A stretch of 64,000 nt of DNA from Argyresthia goedartella (GCA_949825045.1 OX463822.1:30568703-30632702), one strand, 5' to 3'. Counted from the stretch's first letter, positions 45,310 to 56,054 are shown. The notes: a model not told the origin generated them from the letters alone. Numbers and translations are program-made.

Positions 45310-45530
45310 ATAATAATAATAATAATCGTTTATTTACAGAAATAAATGTACATTATAAGCTTGTTTAGCAAGGTAAACAAGGGATGTATCGCTACTCCCT
45401 AAAATAGAGAGAACCCTGTGTTTAGGATAAGTAGCTAAATTGATCTCGTTTTCGTTCGCTGTAGCATCAAATATCTTCAAATTAGAACCAAGCCAAGCTT
45501 GATGTACCTTCGACTGTACATGATACAATT
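45310..45530 (-). mobile_element. LINE 3' tail, ATTATT-type, copy 2
   Basis: Longer copy of the tail at 44243. The minus frame (MYHVQSKVHQAWLGSNLKI, then NLATYPKHRVLSILGSS) may be the last part of the coding region, but no RT motif is included. Confidence 0.45.
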
Positions 45531-45814
45531 CATGATATTTATACGCTTGCTACTTCTTGGTAGAAAGGACCACCCGGGTCTTTAGTTGAAATATAGGGTG
45601 TTCACAATTAGTATGTCTGTGTCGTACAAATTTTTATATATAACATATGATGTTCACAAATTCTAGTCGTAAAAAAATATACATTGATATCGTAAACGTG
45701 AATTGCAATTTATTGGATTTCTGTTGGTAATTCTGTCTTAGATAGAAGTTCATTAACTGAAAAGAATACACAGTTGAAATGTGTACATAAAATATTACAA
45801 TGGTCTTATACTGT

Positions 45815-46140
45815 TTTTTAGGGTTCCGTACCCGAAGGGTGCCAAACGGGACCCTATTACTAATCCTCCGCTGTCCGTTCGTCCTTCCGTCTGTCACCAA
45901 GCTGTATCACATGAACCGTGATAGTTAGATAGACGAAATTTTCACAGATGATGTATTTTTTTGCCGCCATAACAACAAATACTAAAAAACTAAATAAATT
46001 AAATATTTAAGGGGGCTCCTATAGAACAATTCCTTTAATTCCACATACAAACTTATGAATGCACCTGGTTACGTACATTGTACGGTGGTACGGAACCCTT
46101 CGTGCGCGAGTTCGACTCGCACTTAACCGTTTTTTTTTTT
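45815..46140 (-). repeat. Rep-1 near-complete copy
   Basis: On the plus strand it starts AGGGTTCCGTACCCGAAGGG and a GTCCGTTCGTCCTTCCGTC tract. It ends CGGTACGGAACCC-like text with GTGCGCGAGTTCGACTCGCA and a T run. All Rep-1 landmarks are present in reverse. Confidence 0.75.
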
Positions 46141-46438
46141 TAATATATCAGATAGTCTTTATGCTTCAATGACACGCTATACGATCGTAAAGTTTGAGTG
46201 GCGTTAACGACGATAGCTTGTTTAAGGTGTGCTCAAAACGGTGTTTTACTGCAATTACTTTTAATTACTTGCTGCTATTATTGAATGTCTTGCTGAATGG
46301 GCACAATTTTGCCTCTGCCACCCCGTAAGGGAGAAGCCGTGACGCTTTGTGTGCCTATATGTTTGTGTGTGTATATAATTACCGCAAATCAGGATTCAAA
46401 GGACATACATGAAAATCCAATTCTATGTTATTATACTA

Positions 46439-46678
46439 CAGTGCCCTGCAAAACTAAGTATGTACTACACTTTTAAAATTTCAATTTTGTCGAAACTATA
46501 GAAGTTAGAGATTTAAAATAAATAACATTTCATGGCAAATTTTATTAGCTTTCTCTGAAGTATACATACTACAAAATTACAAAATTAAACTCGAGTCCTT
46601 TTATTCGAAAGTATATTTTGTGTACTTAAAATTTTATTGCAATTTTAAAAGTGTGATACTTAGTTTTGCAGGCCAGTG
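46439..46678. mobile_element. 240-bp MITE of Tc1/mariner type
   Basis: Flanked by TA. The left end CAGTGCCCTGCAAAACTAAG and right end (inverted) CACTGGCCTGCAAAACTAAG continue as about 40-bp inverted repeats through ACACTTTTAAAATT. The interior is AT-rich and non-coding. TA duplication and CAGTG/CACTG-type ends fit the superfamily. The ends differ from those of the 8001-9562 transposon, so another source moved it. Confidence 0.7.
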
Positions 46679-46679
46679 T

Positions 46680-47095
46680 AGTTGGTGTTAAAAAGTCATC
46701 AATTATAGACGTTGGTCAAAAAGACTATGATAGTCTTTTCGGGCTAGCGTTGCAATAGCGGTCATCGACTCCTCTCTACATCTGTACGCTCACGATTGGG
46801 TTGGCGACACTTACTTATTGCATGCAACGTTCGAAATTGCTGTCGTTTAGCGTATCATGGTAGCGGTCGCTGACCGTTACCATGGTTACCATGTATGATT
46901 CGGTTCGCAGTACCAGTCGGGTCAATGTTCGCTATCGCACCACTTACCCGTATAGAAATAAGAAATAAATTCTACGCGTACGATTAAACAGTCTGTTTCT
47001 CAGATAAGCAAAAATGTCTCACTGGTGATATCATTTTCCAAGCGTGCGGCAGTGACAGCATGATATAAGTCTCCCTCAACTTTAAGTTGTCGGTT
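46680..47095. other. Unassigned; one short hairpin
   Basis: CATGGTAGCGGTC and GACCGTTACCATG (about 46856-46886) form a short stem. I see nothing else. Confidence 0.35.
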
Positions 47096-47099
47096 ATAC

Positions 47100-48900
47100 A
47101 TCGGGGCCTCAGAGACTTCAATCAATCAACCAAATCAGCCCACATTCAAACCCCTGCTGCATATAGGCCTCCTCTTTACCACGCCATCTATTTGGGGCCT
47201 GTGCCCCGAGGCCACTGCTTGCCAACCCTGGCGATATCTTCCGTCCATCTGGCTGGTGGTCTGCCCAATAGACGCCAGTTGGTTCTAGGCAGCCACTCTG
47301 TTAACACCTTGCTCCACATTCCGTAATCTCTCCTTGCCAAGTGTTCAGCCCATCCCCACTTCAATCTCGTGATTCGCTTGCCACATCGACGACCTTCGTA
47401 CGACGTCGTATTGCAAATACAATCTTGAAGACTGATGCCTAGAATGGAACGTTCCAAATTGCAAATACAATCTTGAAGTTTGATACCTAGAATAGAACGT
47501 TCCAAACTGCAAATACAATCTTGAAGACTGATGCCTAGGATGGAACGTTCCAAATTGCAAATATAATCTTGAAGTTTGATACCTAGAATAGAACGTTCCA
47601 AATTGCAAATACAATCTTGAAGACTGATGCCTAGGATGGAACGTTCCATATTCAAATACAATCTTGAAGACTGATGCCTAGGATGGAACGTTCCAAATTG
47701 CAAATATAATCTTGAAGTTGGATGCCTAGGAAGGAACGTTCCAAATTTCAAATACAATCTTGAAGACTGATGCCTTGGATGGAACGTTCCAAATTGCAAA
47801 CACACTCTTGAAGTTTGACGCCTAGTATGGAACGTTCCAAATTGCAAATACAATCTTGAAGGCTGATGCCTAGGATGGAACGTTCCAAATTGCAAATACA
47901 ATCTTGAAGTTTGATACCTAGAATAGAACGTTCCAAATTGCAAATACAATCTTGAAGACTGATGCCTAGGATGGAATGTTCCATATTCAAATACAATCTT
48001 GAAGACTGATGCCTAGGATGGAACGTTCCAAATTGCAAATATAATCTTGAAGTTGGATGCCTAGGAAGGAACGTTCCAAATTTCAAATACAATCTTGAAG
48101 ACTGATGCCTTGGATGGAACGTTCCAAATTGCAAACACACTCTTGAAGTTTGACGCCTAGTATGGAACGTTCCAAATTGCAAATACAATCTTGAAGGCTG
48201 ATGCCTAGGATGGAACGTTCCAAATTGCAAACACACTCTTGAAGTTTGACGCCTAGTATGGAACGTTCCAAATTGCAAATACAATCTTGAAGGCTGATGC
48301 CTAGGATGGAACGTTCCATATTCAAATACAATCTTGAAGACTGATGCCGTGGATGGAACGTTCCAAATTGCAAATTCACTCTTGAAGTTTGACGCCTAGT
48401 ATGGAACGTTCCAAATTGCAAATACAATCTTGAAGGCTGATGCCCAGGATGGAACGTTCCATATTCAAATACAATCTTGAAGACTGATGCCGTGGATGGA
48501 ACGTTCCAAATTGCAAATACACTCTTGAAGTTTGACGCCTAGTATGGAACGTTCCAAATTGCAAATACAATCTTGAAGGCTGATGCCTAGGATGGAACGT
48601 TCCATATTCAAATACAATCTTGAAGACTGATTCCTAGGATAGAACGTTCCATAACCCTTTGTGCTTGCTTTGTTATGTGTCTGCGTGGGCAGGAAACATT
48701 GGTTGTAAAACCTGCTCTTTAGGTTTAGTGGAATCTTCGACTTGAAGACATCGTTGAGCTTCTCAAATGCGGCCCAGCCCAACTGAATCCGTCTGGTAAT
48801 CTCGTTTACTTGAGATTCTCGGCCACGAGCCAATAACCCTTCTCGACTGTGAACTCGTAGACGGTGGAACAAGCAGTGACAACGTAATGGACCTGCAACT
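47100..48900 (-). pseudogene. RTE-like LINE C-terminus interrupted by an internal minisatellite
   Basis: The minus strand reads, 5' to 3': SQVNEITRRIQLGWAAFEKL, NDVFKSKIPLNLKSRFYNQC, FLPT, then AQRVMERSILGISLQDCI leading into the 48-bp array. After the array come KRITRLKWGWAEHLARR, MWSKVLTEWLPRTN, LLGRPPARWTEDIARVGKQW and the RTE-type 3' end EEAYMQQGF. The order matches RTE polyproteins, with the array sitting where a single MERAMLGVSL-type motif belongs. Some sequence between FLPT and AQRV is missing. Confidence 0.8.
47411..48650 (-). repeat. 26-copy, 48-bp codon-phased minisatellite
   Basis: The GAACGTTCC core (one copy reads GAATGTTCC) recurs 26 times between 47447 and 48642. Twenty intervals are 48 bp and five are 47 bp (20x48 + 5x47 = 1195, exactly the observed span). 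The 48-bp unit encodes MERSILGISLQDCICN on the minus strand. Each 47-bp unit (with CATATTCAAAT) shifts the frame. Two subtypes alternate (ISLQDC and IKLQDC/VKLQEC), and a block of about 240 bp near 47640 recurs about 343 bp later near 47983. Confidence 0.95.
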
Positions 48901-49049
48901 AGGGGGCTAGGTTGACAACATAATTAGACCAATCTCGAGTGCCACGAAATTAGAGCATGACGCACGAACCTACGCCGCCCGTCGGCAGACTTAACGGGAT
49001 GCGCAGCCGACAACTCAAAATTTAATGGAAACTCAGTCATGTTGTGACT

Positions 49050-49560
49050 GTTTGTCGCTTGGGACCCGACAGTGCCAGAATGGCATTTAAGGGGCGCTTT
49101 ATTTGAGCAGACACTGCATCTGGCTGTGAGTCAAATCCTTCACCGCAAAACCTTAATTGTGATGGTGCACAAAGTCACGGTAGCACAAAGAGCCATGGAG
49201 CGTGCCATGCTGGTCATCAGTCTGTCAGACCGTATCCGTAATACCGAAATCAGACGCCGATCCAAGGTGGCTGATGTGGGTAAGCGGTAGAACGGCTTGA
49301 GTGGAAGTGGGCAGGACACTTGGCAAGGAGAGAGGACGGAAGATGGGCCAGATCAGTGACAGAGTGGTGGCCGAGAGGAGGCCAAAGATCGGTCGGCAGA
49401 CCATCTCCCAGATGGTCCGACGATGTGGCGAGGACGGCAGGAAAGCCATGGACGCGGGTAGCGCAGGATCGTTCTGAATGGCGTGTTTATGAGGAGGCCT
49501 ATACCCAACAGTGGGACACCTGAGAGGCTGATGATGAAGATGACGATGATGACGATCTTA
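49050..49560 (+). pseudogene. RTE-like LINE C-terminal relic
   Basis: Plus-strand text: HKVTVAQRAMERAMLVISLS, DRIRNTEIRRRSKVADVGKR followed by TAG, then after frame changes MARREDGRWARSVTEWWPRG, GQRSVGRPSPRWSDDVARTA, GKPWTRVAQDRSEWRVYEEA and YTQQWDT before the stop. A GATGATGAAGATGACGATGA tail follows, typical of RTE 3' ends. It holds one copy of the MERAMLVISLSDRIRN motif that is amplified in the opposite-strand relic nearby. Confidence 0.8.
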
Positions 49561-50363
49561 TTTGGGGGTGAATTTCCTCTTGGATCTTCGGATAGTGGTC
49601 ACTGGTTATAAAAGAGATAAGTCTCAAAAGGTGTACTTAGCCTGTGAGGTATAATCAGTTTTGTGATTGTTTTACATTGACTGTGTCCTTGTTCTAATGT
49701 GTGATTTGTTATGGTAATAAACAAATTTTTTAAAACATAACAAGTGGTCACTGGTGTGGTGAAATATTACGCATCGAATAAGTACCTAAACGAATTGATC
49801 TGCCAATTACTGACGTAAAAATCATATCATCTAAACTCGCATTTCATTTCATTGCGGAATTACATTCATACGACAAAACGACTTTTGGCGAACAGTAGCG
49901 AAGATTTCTATGCACATTATTAGTTTTGGAGTACTGTACAACTGCTATGCCCCAGTCGCGAGTAAGACCTAACAATTTCGTCCGCCATTTTAGGGCTCAG
50001 CTGTAGGCCCTTGTTTGCAATATCTAAGTATACGGAGCAAGTAGGGTACGATAATGCCACATGTTACTGTGGGTAAGTGAAACTGTGGGGAAAATTGTGG
50101 GGTTGGCTAACCAGGTGGTACTGCGACACAGAATACTGGTTGTTGTATGTCGTTGTGTAATATAAGGATACGAGGGCGACTTGCACCACACTCTTGCCAG
50201 CCGCTAAACACAGTTTAAACACAACTTTAGTGCAACACGGTCAAGTTACGTAGTCAAGCACCCGTGTTATTGCCAGTCAGCCAGGCTTCCTTTTAACGTA
50301 ATCGTGTTGCATTTAAGTTGTTTTTAAACTTAATTCAAGGCTGTCAAACGGTGCATGTCGGCC
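49561..50363. other. Unassigned sequence
   Basis: I see no gene, array or inverted repeat that I can support here. Confidence 0.4.
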
Positions 50364-50367
50364 TTAA

Positions 50368-50827
50368 GGGCTGAACATAGGCCAATGGCATTGAGAATTA
50401 GACAAAGAAAACAAATACCCGTCGCATCGCGTCGAAGCAGACTGACGCATGCTCCCGCGCAGAGCCCCGCGGGGCAGCCCGAGCTCCGAGACCAAGAAAA
50501 TTATAGAAAATATTACCAAACTCCTGTAATAATAACATTAAAAATAAAATAAAACAACCAAACATTTTCCCTTTTTTTACCTATTTTTGCGTGTAAGTTT
50601 CATATAGGAAACTGATTTCGTCTCCGAGCGCTTGTTCATTTAGTTGAATAATAATGCATTGCAAAAAATATTTTTAAGTATTAAATATAACAGATATCCG
50701 GTAATTTTAAAAGTCCATTCTTATCTCTAATAGAACTTTTATAACATATATTTATCCTACATTTTTATGTTGTCTAGTTTAGCCTAGAATTGAAGCTAAA
50801 GATGCATTTCTGGCCATATTTAATCCC
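50368..50827. mobile_element. Non-autonomous element with TTAA target duplication, copy 2
   Basis: Bounded by TTAA at 50364-50367 and 50828-50831. The sequence runs parallel to 1096-1561 (GGGCTGAACAT, AGACTGACGCATGCTCCCGC, GCGTGTAAGTTTCATATAGG, CTCCGAGCGCTTGTTCATTT), with small indels near the right end. A 65-residue open frame at its left side is not recognised and is not preserved in copy 1. Confidence 0.65.
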
Positions 50828-50831
50828 TTAA

Positions 50832-51715
50832 TCTAAGGTTGAGTTGGTTCATAAGTTGATTGCTTTCAAAAATGCGATAGATATAGGCTTTTCTAATAGA
50901 CACAGTCCGCGCAAAGTTTGTTTAGCTCTGAGCGAGTGTGAGGTGGGGGGTGGGAGGGGAAGCTCTGTCTATGTCACCCTACGCACCTCCCACCTTACCC
51001 TTGCTTAGAGCCAAAGAAACTGTAGAGTGTAGAAGAACCAAAGAAGACGGAGTGTAGGCTGAGGTAGTCTTCTTTGAGATAATACTCAAATCAAATGGAC
51101 TTTTTTTATTCAAAGGAAACATCAAATATATTGTTTTGTTGAATTGTACTCCTTGTCAAACTAATAAGTTTTATTCAAATTTATAATACTATTATTTATA
51201 CCCATTAATTGCAAATATATTGGTCTCAAAGTTGTATAAAATTATATTCCTCTTTTGTTGTTCAATGATGGAGTTCACAAGGGCAGTCACTTCTTGTTTG
51301 TGCTATTGAATTCATTGTTTTTGTTAATTAATTATTTTTTGTTAATCATTGTTATTCTATTTCTAATTTAATTTGAATTGTAATATATATTTTTAAGGTG
51401 TGTGTTCTATAAGTATCCCGGATATTGCAAAACGGTTATATACCTGTAATGTTGTGCAATGTAATTATAATAAATTAAAAAAAAAATGCACCCATGGCAT
51501 AAGGTTGAGATTCGCGATACTATTTACAAGGTGTTTTTTGTCTTACAAACACTTTGACGGCCTATTAATATGTGAGACCTAAACTCACGGGGAAAACGTC
51601 ATTATAGAAATATTTTATATTTTTACTTCACATTATAATTGTCATTATTTTTCAAGTAATCCCTCGTTTATTAATCATCGTCGAGTATTAGCTGGCCGCC
51701 ATGACATCTCGTTCT
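50832..51715. other. Unassigned AT-rich sequence
   Basis: Nothing recognisable. A GTGGGGGGTGGGAGGGG purine tract lies near 50943. Confidence 0.4.
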
Positions 51716-51716
51716 T

Positions 51717-51900
51717 AGGGTTCCGTACCCGAAGCGTGCCAAACGGGACCCTATTACTAATCCTCCGCTGTCCGTCCGTCCGTCTGTCACCGGGCTCCAC
51801 CGGTTCAACCGAAATAGGTAGAGAGCTGAAATTTTGACCGAGGATGTATTTTTATTAGCCGCTGTAATAACAAATAATGAAACTTACCGGTTTATATGAA
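51717..51900 (-). repeat. Rep-1 right half
   Basis: AGGGTTCCGTACCCGAAGCG, CCAAACGGGACCCTATTACT and a GTCCGTCCGTCCGTCTGTC tract mark the right half of Rep-1, inverted. Similarity fades near 51880. Confidence 0.65.
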
Positions 51901-51927
51901 TCAAAAGAAGTACCCATACAAAAAAAT

Positions 51928-52233
51928 ATTGGTATAGTCTGGCTACCGAAACCGTGACCTGAGAAAACGTGGTAGAATTCATAAAACCTCTATGTGGTAT
52001 CACTAACATAGATCACTACACTCCGTTCAGTTATTCTAAAGATCTTTGCCTCTCTTTCTGCTGTACGGAAGCGTTACAGCTAGAAAGAGAGACAGAGGTT
52101 TAGAATAACGGAAGGTAGTGTGACTATCTGTCACTATGTCGTTTGACGTGCCTTTGACAGCATAATATTGTTGCCATATTGAAACTTTTAAGAAAACTCC
52201 AGGTCACGGTTTCGATAGCCAGACTATATCAAT
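51928..52233. mobile_element. 306-bp MITE with nested inner foldback
   Basis: Outer arms (51928-51961 and 52200-52233) read ATTGGTATAGTCTGGCTACC and, inverted, ATTGATATAGTCTGGCTATC, both continuing GAAACCGTGACCTG. Inside, 52012-52064 and 52075-52123 form a second inverted repeat (TTATTCTAAAGATCTTTGCC against GACAGAGGTTTAGAATAA). Non-coding. Confidence 0.7.
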
Positions 52234-52940
52234 GTTGCCGTTTTGTGTATAATTACACATTTTGTGTGTAATCGAGGCCTCGCGTGTGTAACCCGTGTGT
52301 AATACAAATATGTGTGTAATTGTGTGTAGTTACAATCGGTTTCGTTCGCTGTCGGTCGTTGTTTACAAATTAAAATTCTCTGCGCGAAACGGAACGCGCA
52401 TTTTGTTTGACAGGTAAGTTCGATTTGATCGCCTTGTGACGCCCGCCTACTACTGACAGATAGCTTATACAAATTCAACGCGTGCAAATGAGATGGATGG
52501 CATCATCGCCTTATGAATGATCCATCAATTGCTACGGCGACGACAGATTTTCTTAAAACCTGTCTTTCCTTCTACGTTGAAATTTGCAAAGAAATAAAAA
52601 AGATTTGATTTCAGTGATCCTTTATTGGAGATCATAACAGTAGTTGATGCTATGGAGGCCCAAAAATTTGATATCAAAACCTTGCAGCCAAAATTTGCTA
52701 GATTTCCCATGACGGCACAATACACTCAGAGAAAAATCGGCTAACAAAGCGACAATAATAGCTTTGTTAGAATTTTATTGTTACCGCACGTAAGTGCATC
52801 GTCGCTGCAGCTATAGGCCCATAGTTGCTGTGGCAACTTTTTTATTGTTGAAATTATTTTTGTTATTTTAGCTAAAGACACGTAGATACGGTAACTATGT
52901 TAAAAATGTTTAAACAGGATAACAACGGCACGGTGTCAAC
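52234..52940. other. Unassigned; TGTGTGTAAT-rich stretch
   Basis: 52250-52330 has recurrent GTGTGTAAT phrases. I see no gene or repeat family here. Confidence 0.35.
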
Positions 52941-52944
52941 TTAT

Positions 52945-53140
52945 CAACGTTATGAAGTGATATTGTAGCAAAGTTTAATCTATCAAAATAGGCGTTGTTA
53001 CTATGGCTAAATGGTGTTGTTGACACGGCAACGTTATGAAGTGATGTTACAGCAAAGTTTAATCTATCAAAATAACAGTTGTTACTACGGCTAAATGATG
53101 TTGTTGATACGGCAACGTTATATACTAACAAAATACGAAG
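52945..53140 (-). repeat. 84-bp tandem duplication (28-codon unit)
   Basis: CAACGTTATGAAGTGA starts at 52945 and again at 53029, and CAACGTTAT at 53113, giving an exact 84-bp period (two full units and partial edges). In a minus-strand open frame (52910-53296) the unit encodes 28 residues (NVAVSTTPFSHSNNAYF, then DRLNFATISLH). I do not recognise the protein, and the open frame may follow from the duplication. Confidence 0.7.
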
Positions 53141-53489
53141 TAGATGTTTTAACAAAGTATTCTTAGATAAAATTAAAAGTGACGTCTTATACTTGTTCTC
53201 GCAAGCGCAAACTGTTTCTCCTATTCTGCCAGTTTCAACGTGGATGTCGTGCAGAGAAGTAGTGTTTGTGCTCAAGAGTGATATGAAATATGGCATTGGA
53301 GACTTTTTTGAATGAATGAATGAATGAATGGTGCTTCTCCAGCCAGGGTTCTAAACCTGTTCCTCTTTCGGCCGGCATACCAGAGGGCACAAGTTTTGAG
53401 GGGGGGCGGAATGACCTGCTCTGTAGGAAGGGAAGGATAGTGAATTCAATCGACCGACTCTTCAGCCTGAAGCCAATATAGGATATGTG

Positions 53490-54320
53490 GAATGGGGAGG
53501 ATGTGGGATTTGGAGAGCAGCTGTTGTTTTCTTCAAGTTCTTGTTTTCCTTCTATTTTCAGTTATTGTTAATAGTTGAGTTTCCTGAGTCGTGTTCGTTT
53601 GGGTTATCCGGTAAGTTTCCAGTTTCGCTTTTGCTGTCTGTTTCTGGGATACGGTATATTTGCCTCTAGGCCATCCTGACTTCGTCCCTGTTGTGTGATG
53701 ATTATGTCCAGTAACTGTGTTCTTCACCGTAGTATTTGATGTCATGCTTAAGGAAATCTTTCCAGGTGTATATAAGTCGGCCGACTTTCTTCTTCCTTGC
53801 TTCGTATTTGAATGGAGCGTGTAGTAAGTGCTGTTGTGGGCGTCGCAGAATATGTATAGTAACATATCCGGTGGTTTTTGATTCGTTTGGTTATCGTTTT
53901 GCCCTGTAGTCAGTCATGAATTTTGTGCTATCTTGGATAGCTTCTGGCGTTCTCAAACATGTCTCTGAGGATCAGGCATTCATATACTGACTGTCAACTG
54001 TTTGCTTTAGTGAGGGTTGCCGCTTTTTGTCCGTATTTTATAAACAGTGCAATGACCATTTTGTAAATCAGGCGCACTATAATTCAGTCCATGTTGGATT
54101 TCTTTATAAAATGCATTAGGGCCTTGGAATTGCATATGGCTTGCCGGCACCTCTTTTTTATTGTGTCCTATGTCCTGCCGTAATATATGTGCCGAGATAT
54201 TTGATTTCGTTTACGGTTCGTATTGGAACTACGTCCAATTCACTGGTTGTTTATGGGGTCTCTTATAAGAATTTTCGTCTTTCTACTTTTAAGTTGAGCC
54301 ATGAGCAGTTCTCCGATGAT
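53490..54320 (-). pseudogene. Reverse transcriptase C-terminal relic
   Basis: Minus-strand text, with stops and shifts: LLMAQLKSRKTKILIRDP, RCRQAICNSKALMHFIKKSN, IIVRLIYKMVIALFIKYGQK, AATLTKANS, YECLILRDMFENARSYP and RAKRITKRIKNHR-like text. The pattern (SKALM.F..KS, RLIYK.VIA.....YG..AATLTKAN, E..ILRDM) is that of the thumb and post-RT region of a non-LTR retrotransposon. The clade is unclear. Confidence 0.55.
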
Positions 54321-54757
54321 ATTTAATTATTTACTTTTAGCTACTCCGCGGCATAGCAGCGCTGCGTATAAACGCTTTTTCAGGTCGCGGGCGGTCCGAC
54401 TCTGGAACGCACCTCTTTGCACTATAAGAGACAGTCCGACTCTTTTTTCTTTTAAGAAACATATCAAAGAGCTCTACATGTCTCTTTCGTAAAAGTTATT
54501 GTATTTATTTTATTATATGTAAGGTTTATGTATATATCGGTAATTATTTCGTATTTGCTATCTGTATTTTACAGATATTTTAATTTATTCCTAGGCATTT
54601 TAGTTATAGTAATTATTGTGCACTGCCTACCCTTTTATGATAGCAATTCCTGTAATGCCTTGTTTTGCTGGAAGAAATCTCTTTCTAGAGACAAGCTCGC
54701 CCTTGTACATGCATTTTCTTTTGATGTAACTTTTAAAATATTTGTGTGCAATATTGT
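54301..54757 (+). pseudogene. LINE ORF2 C-terminal end and 3' UTR
   Basis: YKRFFRSRAVRLWNAPLCTI, RDSPTLFSFKKHIKELYMSL then stop: the typical last residues of a CR1/jockey-type ORF2 (FFRSRAVRLWN..P..IR.SP....FK). The 3' UTR contains TGCTGGAAGAAATCTCTTTC, AGACAAGCTCGCCCTTGTAC and TTTGTGTGCAATATTG, matching the minus-strand fragment at 6925-7060. Confidence 0.65.
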
Positions 54758-54869
54758 GAAGGAGGTTTGTTCCTATAATTCCCTTTTTCCTGTATTTCTT
54801 TATAGCGTCTTGTCCGATGCGAGCATACAGATACCAGAGATAGTGTTTTGACATATGTATCATGTTTGT

Positions 54870-55151
54870 TTACTGTATATAGGCTATGTGTATGTTTCTG
54901 TTAGTCAATTCCGCATCAATGTTGAGTCTTTTAGTTATGTGGAGATTTTTTATGTACTCAGTGAAAGCTTCTGCGTTTGGTGCGTCGATCGCAAGTTTGA
55001 TGCGTGGATAATTGCTGTTAGCTTCCACGTATCTAGCTAAGTCTCTTCTGATGTGGGTATGGTTGAATGTCGCTCCAAACAGATGGTTGATTTGGTCTGC
55101 AATTGCATGGAACAGGCAGTTTCCATCTCTGGGCATTGGTAGAGTTTCCAT
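54870..55151 (-). pseudogene. OTU-like cysteine protease segment
   Basis: 93 residues from METLPMPRDGNCLFHAIADQ. The DGNCLF box with Asp9, Cys12 and Phe14 is the active-site signature of OTU-family cysteine proteases, and the following HTHIRRDLARYVEANSNYP fits the next helices. The C-terminal part with the catalytic His is not found, because the frame ends at AYIQ next to the plus-strand LINE fragment. OTU domains are known in some non-LTR retrotransposons (Dualen/RandI) and other mobile elements, and the neighbours point the same way. A host OTU gene fragment is the alternative. Confidence 0.55.
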
Positions 55152-56054
55152 TGTGATATATTACTACAGGAGAAAGCCTCGTGGTATTTTAGCTAATATG
55201 AATGTGTGTGTGTGGGTTGTTTCTAAGAGGTGTACGGCCGGTATGATGAGAGACGCTGTTTGGCTTTTTACGATCTATTTTTATTCTAATGTTTCCCGGT
55301 ATTTCCAAGATGGGCTGACACCATAGAATGGGTGCCAGATGTGTGAGGGAACGTTGTGAGCCTTTTGTGCTTCGAAGCTTTTTCAATTGTTCCTAAATAG
55401 CAGTCAATTGTTTTGTCTAGTTTCTGGGAGTTTGGTGAGATGGCCTTTTTATGACATGCACTTGTTTAGTTTTTGTTTACTGTCGGGTTTAGTATATTTG
55501 CAATTTAGCTACATAAAAATAATTCTAGGATTGTTAAGTTTTGGGTTGACTTATTAACTGAGTTTCAGGGTTTAGTGGATGGTTATTGTTAATGACTGTT
55601 TTGAATGGTCTTTCGAAGATGAGGAGAAAATAAATCTCGAGGAGAATTATCTCGAATTTATTTTCAGGCAAAGCAATATAAGTATGTATGTAGCTATAAT
55701 AATGTTTTATTAGTTGATTTTGATATTGCGTAGGTAGGGAATTGTTATATCCTGCCTATGACGCACCTATAAATGTGATTATGCCTTAGTCAATAGGGGC
55801 GACCGCGGCCGCAGTAGGTAAGTGGTGGTTTATTATTGTCAGGCGGCGAGTGGTGCCGAGAGAAATAAAGTTAGAGGTAGGTAATCACTATCAATGATGT
55901 CCTAATCGGAATGATCTCACCAGGTTGGTGTGTTTAGCGGCGGTGGTGGTGGAGGCAGTAGCGTTGAGGGTGTGTTGCGTAGGCGTCGCTCGCTGCCGGC
56001 CTGTCGCTGCGTGGTTCAGACGTGCACCTGGCCTAGAATAAATTCTAGGGCTTG

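Noticed and set aside
44243..45460. Two ATTATT-tailed segments as flanking LTRs of the LINE relic between them
   Set aside because: They are LINE 3' ends of different length with poly-ATT tails, and the segment between them has its own tail.
47188..48284. Minus-strand frames of up to 253 residues as a repeat-protein gene
   Set aside because: They are readings of the 48/47-bp minisatellite inside a dead RTE relic; frames rotate at each 47-bp unit.
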